Of a DNA stretch of 64,000 nt, positions 1-12,020 are shown piece by piece. This DNA is from Monilinia fructicola. Its lineage: Eukaryota > Ascomycota > Leotiomycetes > Helotiales > Sclerotiniaceae. The stretch lies in the NCBI GenBank assembly GCA_008692225.1, contig VICG01000008.1:1561001-1625000 (forward strand), read 5' to 3'. The position numbers and the translations under genes are program-made. Every line of letters begins with the position of its first letter. Position 1 is the first letter of the stretch. Under the pieces are notes generated by a model. It was given only the letters and a program-made list of their open reading frames with translations, was not told the DNA's origin and made no database searches.

Positions 1-1847
1 CAAGTAGGCATATATTTCTGACCTATTACAACCTAAGTTGATTTCATCAAACCTTGGTGTTTGTTCGCGAAGAGGACTCAGCAAAACCCGTGCCAGGTTC
101 TCATTTGATGCATCTTTCCCAGTCCATGCGAGGTGATACATAACGACTGAGTGTAAATTCGAGTTCAACTAATTATTAATCAAGGAGTCAAAGCAGGAAT
201 GTGTAGGGCGGTTTCGGTACGGTTCGATCTGACAGCTTTTAGAGAGAATGAATGGCACGCTCCTCCCCGTGCTGGAACGAAGAACAACTGATATTCATAA
301 GCGTTTAGCCAAGACACTTGATACAATTGGAACCCGAATATCTGGGGCGCTCTACATCTTGATTACAGGTGTCTCGATCAAATCTTGACAAAACAAGATC
401 CGGGGTCGGCCGACAAGCCATTTGCTAGTTTTACGGTACCCAGAGAAACCCAAGTGCACAGAAAATCGCATTCAAGCCCCCAAAAGAATTGCCCAGGTAC
501 AATTGATGCTGTGTAGTTCGAATAATATTCAGAAAATAAGAGCAAACTTAAAAGACAATTCCACCCGCACTAAAAACTCAAGCCAAGCCAGGTTTGAGAG
601 GCTCGACGGGTGTATTTAGTACTGATGACAGTTTTTGAAAACTACTCTCAAACCTTGTCTAGACTTTGGATAAAAGGGCTACGCCATTTCAATAAGTCTA
701 GTCCTTAAGCGTAGGCACCGTTAGGCTTTCATCATGACATGACGATACTCTGGTTCAAATATCAGAAAGGAAAGAGCCATGGTCCTCGTTGTTCAGGAGA
801 AATAGCCTCTATGCCATGGAAGTATCAGGAAAGGGCAGCCGCCCATCGAAAATGGAGGTGAGAGCGGGGCAAAATATACAATAAGTTGCTAAGTTTTCGT
901 CGAGTCAGTGCTAGTCCAGGAAACTGTTGGGAGCACTGCGAAGTGTAGAACCCATTTCCGCACAAACAGCGAGTGGACAAACTTCTACAGTAAGGATCCC
1001 GTGTAAGTTTGAAGAATTTTAGTGATAATGCAATAGTAAATCAAAATAAAAAACAAAAACAAAAACAAAATCTCAATACCAACAGACCCTGTCCTGCATA
1101 GCGCCTAGAAGATACCAATGCATACTCTATCGTCCCGTGGTAGAAACATCTCCATAGTCACTTAACCACCATTTCTGGGATCCCATGCAGAGGGGTACGT
1201 GTATGTGAATGAGATGGGCACAAATTCTAGGCCTTGAGAGGAACTAGTCCCAAGTCTTTAGAAGAACTTGAAAATTGAACTTGCAAGAACCAGAATTGAG
1301 AATCTTGGTCACTTGTACAGGCCCTTGCATCGATTCAAGACCGAAAAGTCCAGGTATCAAGATACGAGGTGGGCGAAGATCCCCCTACTTCATCAATTCC
1401 ACTCAAAATATGATGCAAGAGAGAAATCATCGTCCATATTCCCTTCGGACTTCAGGTATTGGCAGTCCCATTGCCAGATCTATTGCTGGAGTAAGCTTTG
1501 TCATGTGATTTGATGGAATGGTCATGACACATTTTCAATCTCACCGCCCACATACATAGAATGGAGTAAGTACATACATACATACCATCAGCAATGGGAT
1601 GAAATTCCATACACCCATGTACGGGTTATTTCCCCTCATGAATTACATTGTGAAGACATCTTCCGATTTGCGGGGGCGGCTTTGTTGGGCGCATCATCGC
1701 ATCCAAGCCGTTTTCGGGCTGTTTGTTGACTACGACCAACTCAGTTCCCATGATACATCAGATCGAACCAAGTCGAACCACATAGCATTAAATTGTATAT
1801 ATAGAATATCGGAAAACCAAACACCAAGCTTATCGTATTGTTCACTT

Positions 1848-1870
1848 CTTGCTTGCTTGCTTGCTTGCTT
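1848..1870. repeat. CTTG microsatellite
   Basis: About six tandem copies of the tetranucleotide CTTG. No gene is associated. Confidence 0.8.
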
Positions 1871-2361
1871 ATATCACATCCCAGCATATGTCAACTCTTC
1901 AGCAACCCCTCCTGCTAGCCCCATCTACATAACCGAGGGATACAACACTGCACATGTACGGCACATTGAAATTCCTTTCACCCTAGCATCCCAGCCAGCT
2001 CGACCGAGCATTGGTATTTCGAACCCCATGACCAGAACGGACGCTTCTCTTCCCTCCGCGCTTTTCCGCTTGGTAGGTTGACGGATTGAAGAAATGTGAG
2101 GTGTCATATTTATGGGGACCCTGTTGGTCGGCTCAATGCCCGAGACCGTTGTTCTCATCGGCATGGGATGAATATGGATGGCATGCCGATTGCCTGCTTC
2201 GATATGAGTTTCCAGCTGGGTAGGAATAAATTTCCGCGCTAATATTTGCCCATGGGACGTATCGATCTCGGTTGGTGTAAGGATTAGGAAGAATCCCATG
2301 TATCTCATCCTGTCTTGCTTATGTGAAGAGATATCAATAATTTTCCTTGCCTTGCTGCAGT

Positions 2362-2392
2362 ATCAAAATCAAAATCAAAATCAAAATCAAAA
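2362..2392. repeat. ATCAAA hexanucleotide microsatellite
   Basis: Five tandem copies of a six-base ATCAAA unit in non-coding DNA. Confidence 0.8.
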
Positions 2393-3274
2393 CCCCATTG
2401 TATCAGCCTTTCCTTCATCCTCATGTAGGAATTTCCCGTGTCCACACGAACGATCCTAGCCTGGTCAGCCAAGCACTCGCTCGCCTCTTCCCTCCCGTAA
2501 TTAATCATTAATTACCGCCCGTCATGGAGATGTGGGATATGTATGTACAGTAGATGTTCAATGCAACGCCAGCCAGCATGCTACTCTCTACTTACCAAAT
2601 GCGATAGAAAGCTAGTCGTCCCAGGAATGCACAGAGACATATACGGAAAGAGTCCCTAGGTAGGAAGTTTATGCATATCTTCGTAGTCAGATGATGAGAT
2701 TACTTATCAACATACCCACGCACGTTCGGGATGTATATGGTATATGGTATGCAGCCGTAAATTTGTGGACGCAATACCTAGCATGTATGTCGCTGGATCC
2801 CTATGCGGTCTCTACTACATTCCGTCCTTGATATCAGCTCTTATATAGCACGCTCCTTGGATTGACAACAGCTCTCTTGTACAGATTTGAGAAACACACT
2901 GCATACGGTTCATTGATGACTACTTAGAGAGAGACGGGGAGTGAATTATGTATAGTGCAATCTGTTGAGTCTAATATTGAGTAGATTGTCCAAACCAAAG
3001 CTCTGAATCACGATGTATATGTGTTTTTAAGAATTTGGGGGGCGGGTTTGAGTTCACACACTTAGCAAGCCCTGAGTATTGGATAGGTAGGTAGGTACCC
3101 TTCACTCCCATATATTCGAACCCCACAAAGTCCATGGATTTGAATCCATCCCTACAGCACAAGGCCCAAGGGTGACCTTCCTCCCGACACTCAACCACGT
3201 ATCCTCGCCCGAAATACTTGACAGCAATTAATGTAGCCGAAAGAGCCGAAAGGGATGACGATGTATTCGTGTAA

Positions 3275-3302
3275 TGTGTACTGTGTACTGTGTACTGTGT
3301 AC
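3275..3302. repeat. Four perfect copies of TGTGTAC
   Basis: Four exact head-to-tail copies of the 7-bp unit TGTGTAC. The unit resembles half of the TACTGTAC palindromes scattered through this region. Confidence 0.85.
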
Positions 3303-3620
3303 ACTGTGCGGTAGGTTTACAGGAAAAAAACTCAAATTGACTTCGGTTTGTGTGATTTCTTACTGTCAAGATGAAAACTGGAGTAAGAGCACATGGTCGT
3401 ATAGTGCTTACTGTCTGCGACGTTCGTACAGTCTTTCCGAGTACGGTAGCGTTATGTGTTGGTCGTAGGGCTTGTGCTGCGGGAATGAGGCGCAAGAGCC
3501 AGGTTGGAGATACGGTGACGAATGATGAGAGTACGTATGGAATGCTGCACTAACTCATAACAAGTATTCCTATTCCTGACGAATGAATGCTTTTACTCTG
3601 CATTCCCTAGCCTTTCAAGT

Positions 3621-3747
3621 TGGACTGTATGGACTGTATGGACTGTATGGACTGTATGGACTGTATGGACTGTATGGACTGTATGGACTGTATGGACTGC
3701 ATGGACTGCATGGACTGTATGGTCTGCATGGACTGTATGGACTGTAT
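3621..3747. repeat. 9-bp minisatellite TGGACTGTA, about 14 copies
   Basis: Fourteen tandem copies of a 9-bp unit with a few substitutions (GCATGG, GGTCTG variants). Because the unit is a multiple of three, the array is open on both strands: the plus strand reads Met-Asp-Cys repeats and the minus strand reads Gln-Ser-Ile repeats. The flanks show no coding signs, so I call it a repeat and not a gene. Confidence 0.9.
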
Positions 3748-6223
3748 TGTATCTAAGATGCATGAAGAAATATTTTTTTCTCTCTCTCTCGATCGTCTGT
3801 AGTGATTCATATTGACGTGCGAATCGTTTCGGGAAATACCTGTTATGGTAGATTATCGGATTGTTTGAAATTCAATTTAGGTTGAGATGGCATGATCAAT
3901 CACAGTCAGGCATTTCAGCGGTGTGCAAGTAGACGGCCTCGAAAGCAAATCCTTTACTCGACCTTGACTCCTCATCTCATCGGACGAAAAAGTTACCTCG
4001 AGTTGAATCAGCCGTCAACGTACACTCGAACTGCAATCTTGTTGATTCTACGTTCCAACCTTTTCATCGCTTTGGTCCGTCAGGACAGGGAAATCCTTGG
4101 AGTGGTTGGAGAGTAAGTTGTAGACTATGCGTTAACTTTTCATCCAAATGATCCAATCTTGATAGAGAATGAATGGTTAAGAGAAGTTGGGCCTCTCAAA
4201 AGGGGAAGACGTGAGCAAATTTTCTGTATGAAGTTGGTGTACGAAGTATCACAGAAACGATTGTTTCAATCGAGGTAACACAATGCAACGGCAAAACTTG
4301 GTTGGATAATCGTCTTGTTAATATACAAGTAAATCCTTGGAATAGCCATGGGTTTGTCTGCTCGGCCCGCTGCAGGACGGTTTTCGCCTTTAGTAACTCC
4401 CCGTAGGCCCCCAGTAATGTAGGTTTAGTGTACGAGTACCTGCCTGATCAGCAAACTCTCTATTCTGTGCTGTACAGTATCACGACTAGATCGGCAGTTA
4501 GGCTACTTTGGGTATGTAATTGTGGTATTTCGATTGGATTCTCGCTAGAGTATTCTGGTTAGTCCTTTCGTCGGGTTTTGCTATCGGATTAGCTGTTAGC
4601 AGTTACCAAGTGCCATTCAGCTGGCAACTACCCGGCATGGTTACCCCAGTATTGTCTTTGTCGATCTTTTCCTTCAGCTACTATCTCATTCCTCACGTCC
4701 CTTGTTAGCATAGGGTGACTCGGTTCGTCAGTACAGTCAGTACAGTAAGAACAAGCGATCTGTGAGCATCCCTATGTTCACATGCTTCCAACCGTCTAAT
4801 TAAGATTTTATCTTGTTGTGTTCCAACCAGGGATGATGGATGAAACAGATGGGAGCTAAGTCTGTGTAGAGTCTGTAGACTACTTGACTTCATCTTGTAT
4901 CCAGAGTAACAAGCTCAAACCCAATACTTCAGGGTGTGGGGGCAGCAACCGAACCTTTCATTGGAGTAAGAGAGAAATGAAAAAACAGTGAGAACGAGTG
5001 CAGGGTAGGCACGGCTCAACCTGACATTCAACTGTGCTACCTCGCATATTTGCCATTCGAATAATTAGCGTTGCTTTGTAAACCATGATTGTTTTGCTAC
5101 AAATAAATGAATTTACCGACGCATCACAGTCACCCTACGCCCTGATCCATGTGAATATGCAATGCATACGAGGGTGACCTCGTTCCGCGCCGCTTTCGCG
5201 GGCGGGAATGCAGCTTAGAAACAAGACTAACGGGTGCCCGCATGAACAGAAAGTAATGTGACCTTCAGATGTAGTTAGCGGTGAAGTGAATGAGCCAATG
5301 AATGGAGGCTGATAGGGTAAATGGGTCAGAAGAGTACGAATTAAGAACGAACAAGAATGGAAAATGACTGTGATGGTCAATGCAAGATGCGTTGTCGATA
5401 GTGGGGTGCCGCGTGCGAGAAGCCCCAGATGAATCAATGATGATATATCAACGAAGATGACAACAAAAGTTTGGTTCGTCTATATATGCTGGGAGGAATG
5501 ATGATGGCCTGGTACAGGAGACACGATGATCACATCGCAATTAGACAAGTAAAAAGGGAAGCAGAAAAGGGATCTATGCCCAGATGTGGAAAGGAGAAGA
5601 AGAGCGGCCATCACATACACTTTTCGGCAACTCTCAAGAATCTTGCATTACTCATCCATTGGCCGTGTCCCGAACAAGCAAACAATCTATGCTCATCGTT
5701 TGAGCCGATACTACGTTGCTGCCGTACGCCGCATGCTTATGAGAAGGCCAATTCGTGCGAAAGATGCCATCACATGAATCATGCATCTCCTACGGTATGT
5801 ACAGTATCAACAATTTATTCGCTCGTCCCATTTTGAGTGGATCTATATCATTTCAATGCTGGATTTCCTCCGCATTGAAAATTCCCCAAACAAGTCAATT
5901 ACTTGTCGGTCTGCTACCGTATGACAGTCATCTTACTTGAATTCGCCGACCTGAAATCCTTCGCTATACCAGCAAGCTTTCCTCAAAAAATGGAAGCTTT
6001 CATTCATTCTATTTCAAACTTCAATCAATCCGTCCCGGGCGGCGGTACAGTATCTTTACAATCTCCATATAATTGATTAACTTCGATCAAATCCATGAAA
6101 GAACACAAGGTCTCGCTTGGAATGTCTCTAGAATCCCCAAAGAACAAATTAGAAGAATACTGTACTGTACCAAGAATAACGAAGATTAGATTATGAGATT
6201 TGATTCCTCATTAATAGTTATTG

Positions 6224-6235
6224 TACTGTACAGTA
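6224..6235. other. Perfect 12-bp palindrome TACTGTACAGTA
   Basis: A perfectly self-complementary 12-mer. It is the most complete of about ten TACTGTAC/GTACAGTA-type sites between 2.5 and 7.6 kb (near 2544, 4471, 4731, 5799, 6044, 6159, 6396, 6688 and 7545). Function unknown; it could be a binding site or simply a repeat-derived word common in this genome. Confidence 0.5.
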
Positions 6236-8288
6236 TTATTTTCCCCTTTTTTTTCTCATCGCCAACAGCGCTTAATTGTTTCCACAAAAAGATGATTTGA
6301 AATCCCATGAGCCAGGGGTTTGGGTGATCACATCTCGGGTCGTTCCATAGTTAGGAAGCCGACCCGGGGCTGAAAAGGGTAATATTATATATCATACAGT
6401 ACAATGATCATACCCTGATTTTAATTGACGTTACATCGTGATGAATGGGGTCCCTACATGCTAGTAATAGTAAGCCAGCTCGCCTTCTAATTATGGTTGG
6501 CTGCTGCTGTTGATGATGATGGTGTTGGCACTTTGTTGACCGGTCTCGACTCTCGACTCTCGACTCCCCTATCCCCTACCCCCTATCCAAGAACAGGCTG
6601 ATTGTAGAATTTCCATCATTGCATTATTCCAACCATACACATCTCGAATAAATATAAGTTCGGATAGCTTTTTTCTCTCGCCTCTCCTTACTGTACATGT
6701 ATCGTGCTGCAATTTACCTGCAAAGCCCTTTTTAATTAATGCGTATTGGGATTGGGAACGGACCGCTTCATCATTTTACGTACGGTCGGTAAGCTAAGCA
6801 GCGGGATTCCCGTCTTCCCGCTGTAGACGATCCATCCTTTTGTCTGTTCTGCATAAGCTTCACTTAGTTACTGTTATGTTTTACCCTAAAAACCACTGTG
6901 TGCTGTAGATTTCATTGGCCAGTCGTATTATTCATCGTTCCATTCTTCATTTTATTAAAGGAAAAGCCTGATACGAGGATAGAGGAATGTACGGAGGAGG
7001 ATGACGGAGAGATGAAAGATACAATAATGTAAGGCAACTTGGGCAAGCTACACAAAAGGTGTGGCTGACATCAGATAACCTACTCCTCCCTTGACCGCGT
7101 ATGCTTTGTCATGAATATGCAATAAGAATCCTGCAGATGTACGAACTGGACGGGCCGTCCAGTTTCTGACAACGGAATATTGGAATGGTGGCAGTGTGGC
7201 ATGATCTTGCCGCTTGGTGGTAACGATCTCGTCTGTCGTAGCCAAAAGACTAATCATGTTGTGTTTCGATAATAAAAAATGCCACGTTTTTATTCCTTCC
7301 ATTTGAATCGTTGGGAATTTCTCTCGGCGCCTCGAAATGATCAAGGGTATTTGCTTGATCTTTCAGGATGAGAATGCTTCCTCGAACCATGAGGTCTTGG
7401 GGGCATGTACTCCGTAGGTCTAGACTTAGATAACAATGCCAAAGGAGGGCGCGCGTCTGTTGATGCGTTTGGAGACGGCGCGGCCCTTGGCTCCCGAGCC
7501 TCGAGGCATGTGGGTTTGAAAGCCATTTTGAGACATATTCATACTGGACAGTACAGTGCAGTACATGAAATTGTGGAGAGAATGGACGCGGTTGATGGAA
7601 GATGCCATCATACCTTCTTTTTGGCTTTCGCCCTAAAAAGTATATTTCTCTTTTTGCCTAATCCGTGTGACTATATAGGAAAGTTGTTAGCCCTACATAA
7701 AACCTCTTTTCCCCGCCACCCAATCATGTCACCCTCGATGAGTCTCACGATATCTGAAGCCTTGTGCACGGTTTGATCGTACTCACGCTACGCGTCAACC
7801 CGTTGTCAAACCGACCGCAACGTTGTGAAAGAGAACATTCGGTCGATTCCGCCGAGTCGCACACGCTGATTTGCTCGTCACAAAGATCGAGCTAAAGGCT
7901 GAGCTCGTGTTGCTGCGGATGCTTCAGCGGGTACGTCTTTAATATATCCTTGCATCTCCAACTTTTCCGAGCATACCAATGTGGAGGTAACGCCTTATAG
8001 ACAGGGTCATTGGTTGGACCCAAGGATATCAATCCGTCGGCCTACCAGGGTCATCGGTTTGGGTCGTGTGCGAACAAAACCAACATTCAAGTAGACCCAG
8101 CCACCATTTCTCCAATCAATGAATTCTTTTCAACCAAACAAAAACATGCGTCAGTGATATTGGCCACGTTTGGAGAGGAAGAGCGGAAAATCTGCAATGA
8201 AATGAGCACAGTTTCGGGAATTTGATTTGTCCAAAATGATCTTCTCATGTCCAAGCCAAGAAGCAAACTGCCAACAACTATCAACTTC

Positions 8289-8320
8289 ATCAACGTCAAC
8301 ATCAACATCAACATCAACAC
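8289..8320. repeat. ATCAAC microsatellite
   Basis: About five imperfect copies of ATCAAC/GTCAAC. It creates a long frame of Asn-Ile repeats on the plus strand, which I do not consider coding. Confidence 0.75.
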
Positions 8321-8767
8321 CCACATTGAGATTGACATCGCAAGCAAGCATTCTAGAAACACCAACCCAACCGCCCACACAGATTCTACCGTAGGAACGA
8401 GTGGTGGATATCCACTTTACTTTATTAAACCATTCTTTTCTCCATTCCCACGTTTCCCCGAGCAGTCCACATACTATCCGGTACCCATTCATCCCATCTT
8501 ACCGGTATACCATGCCTTTTATACCCTTCCACCACCTCCCTGAACACTTTCAATAATCCCAGTTTCTCACCACCCACCACCCACCAGACCACCTACAGCT
8601 TGATCCAAGACCCTTGAGGATCGATCGCCGCCTGAAGGGATTGTGTTTATTCCTAGTAAAGCCCGAGTGAACATATATGTAACTTGGCTTGGAACGGTGT
8701 ACAGAGAGAGAGTTTTGCAAACATCGCCTTATCGATATTGTTACTTAGATCAGAGCATGAAACATAC

Positions 8768-8806
8768 AGCATCGCATAGCATCGCATAGCATAGCATAGC
8801 ATTGAA
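8768..8806. repeat. GCATAGCATC / GCATA tandem repeat
   Basis: Alternating AGCATCGC and AGCAT units in tandem over about 39 bp, in non-coding DNA. Confidence 0.7.
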
Positions 8807-11800
8807 AGACACCACGACAGAATAACAACGCAACAAATTATATCCTTTTACGCCGTTGAATGCACCGAGTCAAATAGCCAACGGTTCCATCACTCTTCAG
8901 CCAGAAAATATTTGAGCAATCTGGGGTTGTTATATGATTTGCGCTTGCGACAACAACACAACAAACCAATCAATTACGAGTACAACAATAGAGCAACGCA
9001 ACAATTCATTCTGATTTCGATATTCGAAACATTGAACTTAATTTTTGGGACGGAACATCCATCACCTTGTGTAATAGGTTTTTCAGTGCTCACCTGGGAA
9101 CTGGAGGAATATATCTGATTTCATTGCTTACCTCGAGGACGAGGCTTTGCTGACAAGACGGCAAGGAAGTGCATAGACGGGGTGCAGCAGTGCAGCGGCA
9201 TCGGAATTGGTGGCTCTGGTTCCAACGGAAGCGTGTGAAGAACAATCTTTCCAAGCCAGCCAATTCAAGGAAGAAGGCTTGAGGGGAGTGGACAAGAAGT
9301 AGACAAGGCTTCCCTGAATATCCTCTTAATTGTAAGAACACCTTCTGATACCGAGCCCCGGATCCCTCGACCAGCATCCAGCATCACCGGTCATCGTCAC
9401 TTTGGCTTCGATGTACCGCTTTTCTTAAGTCTCTTTAGTTTTCTACGACTCCACGTTACTGTCCATACCCATTCATGGTACTATTCTTTTCTTATACTTT
9501 ACCTTTTCAAGGAAGGCGATCATCATATACACTCGGAATAACTTCCTGGCATCATCATCATTCTTGCCCCAAGCCTTTATTGTGTGTCTTTACATTGGAT
9601 TTCCATCTGCATTCTAGGACTAGTATCATATTAGATATATGCTAGCCTAGACCCATCCACTTCATCCATTACATTCATCATCTCTCTCTAAATCAATCGA
9701 TTTTTACCGGGCTCAAATTATCTCTTTAGTCTGGTTAGTTTTGATAGACCATACTCAAGAAATTTCAGGGCTTCTTGACGCTATGATGCCCTTGGTAGTC
9801 TGAAAGAAGTGTTGGCTCATCAATTTAGTCGCATACTAGTTACTTCCCTTCATCCATAGCTCCTGGAATTCGAACTGTCAAAATCGAACGTCTAGTTCCG
9901 CATTATTCTTACAGCGGCGGCAGTCGACTTACAATCATTTATACGTACACAACCTACGTCGTGGGTCACAGAAACTAAGCCTATCCATCACTCTACACAA
10001 CCCGGCACGCCTGGAACCTACCTAATTAACGTCCGATCATCTCCCTAATTCGATTTTGCCTATCAAGGTTATCCGTGGCTCCAAAGATTTCGAAAACTCA
10101 ATTATCACATCGGAGGTTTTCGTTTAATTGTTCGTATACGTTTGGACATATAGCTTGCTCACAGGAGATCGTGAGATCAAGTTGAAGAGGGAATGCAAAG
10201 CGCCAATCGCAAAAGTTGAAAAGAATAGCAACGCACCATTGTGTGAGACAGTTGCTGGAAAGGTAGCCCTATCAAACTCACAGTGCGATCTAGGAGCACT
10301 TTCGAGCCGGAATCTTTGCCCGTCACAATCTAAAAAACAAGTCTAGTTGAAATAAAAAGAGTATCAATCGAGGCGCTACTCTGGAAGGAGCATTTCAATC
10401 TTCTTTAGGCTTGGAATTGATACCCACGTCATTTTTTCCACGTACGCGTTCGAGGACAAGTTCAAAAAAGAAGCGAATCCAAAGGCAACTACATGACCTA
10501 TTTCGCAGTATCTTAATCAGTTGGTGGTGCAACTTGGGGGAAAAACCAGGTGGATATTGATTTTAGAGCTGCCGAGGAGAGTATCCTAGCTTAAAGAGGA
10601 CGGCCGAGGTAGCCTTGCTTTTGTGCTCTATTGAGGATCTGACAGGCTCGACTCACGCAAGTTGTAGCGGACCGGTTAGTTTTGAAGGTGCAGATTCGAG
10701 CATCATCCGGAATCGAGAAGGATTTCTCAATCACAGCCGAGAAGAGAAACACTGGAAAGATCCGCAGGCTTTGTTTGAGCGCTGCTTCATTTTCACTAGT
10801 CGAAGAAGCACAGAAATACCACTTTCGCTCAACGATCTGAGGAAAGTGTATTTTTGTTGTGTCTGGAAACTAAAGTCACTTGGTGCGTTCTCACTGAACC
10901 TAGTTATACCACTGTCATTATTAATTTCGAATATCGAATAACATTACCAACGAAGGAAGTCTGACAACTATTCAGACACCATCATTGAGGGCACCTCTAT
11001 CATCAGTGCCACCCATAGCTTGTCTCGAGTACTAGAGACGAAGGTTGATCCTATCGTCACCAGTGGCTTACAAGTCAGCACCGTCGTCATTGATTCTTTT
11101 CCTTTATTGCGAAATTCGATCATATCCATCTTCCCACAATTTTAGGAGGTTTTTTAGACTCTGAAATATTGGTTAGAAGTCCAATCTCTTCGGGTCATTG
11201 GATTCAACATTCGAGGTTGCGCCTACATCATATATGTCTTGGTCTTTCAGCATAATTATACCAGATTGAAAAGCACGATACATACAAAGGTGCAAGGACG
11301 TGAAGACCCGCTGTTCAGACGCCTCCTTCCTTGTGGATACTTGACCCTCCTCAAAAAAAAGCTCGAAAACTCTAGCAATCTTGTCTTCAAGGAAATACAG
11401 TATCTAGATCCCAGTCTCTAACGATTCAGGATTGCCAAAGAGTTATTAGATGAACCATCCTCGATCATACTTTTCCACTATCCCATTTTGGTTCTACTGC
11501 ACGGGTAACTTTTATTCATTCGAACATTTTTGGTATATCCTTGTGTCATTCGATACCCAATCAAGCTAAAACGACTATCTCCAGGGCTACTTCATTCTCT
11601 CTGATTTAGTCACTCAACACCGGAGAATTACTTACTCACTTCCACACCATTAACTAACAGTTTTAGCTCTGCCTAAGATATACTTAAGAATAGTGCTTTA
11701 CACGACACCGGTCCGGGCCACTATCACAACCTCTTTCACTCATTACGCACTTCGAGATTTAAGTAATAAATCATACTTAAGCATTCAATCCCTCCGATTC

Positions 11801-12020
11801 AGAGAACCTTGGAACTCTCACTCAACGATCCCTTTTCCCGCTTAATCATAATATTCTTAATCGACTTGAGATTCTTTGAACATCCAAAACCAAGCAACAA
11901 TTTGCAGCTGGACTGTCGCAGATTCTTGAATCTGTTATCCTGATTCAAAGGACTATTACAACAGAATTTCCTGATCTCTTTTTCTATTCACCTTCAAAGA
12001 ATTACATCCCATCGTCCAAA

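Larger units (their letters stand above)
1..12020. other. Gene-poor region upstream of the Zn2Cys6 gene
   Basis: I see no coding region I can support in these 12 kb. Open frames are short (mostly under 130 codons), overlap on both strands, lack recognisable motifs and do not join across plausible introns. The region holds several microsatellites (listed separately) and repeated TACTGTAC-type palindromes between about 2.5 and 7.6 kb. The last 2.5 kb (about 9.4-12.0 kb) is rich in C/T tracts and short upstream open frames and could include a long 5' leader of the regulator starting at 12021. That is inference; transcripts would settle it. Confidence 0.5.

Noticed and set aside
3607..3810. Met-Asp-Cys / Gln-Ser-Ile repeat frames as a gene
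   Set aside because: The frames are produced by a 9-bp tandem repeat on both strands, with no coding sequence around it.
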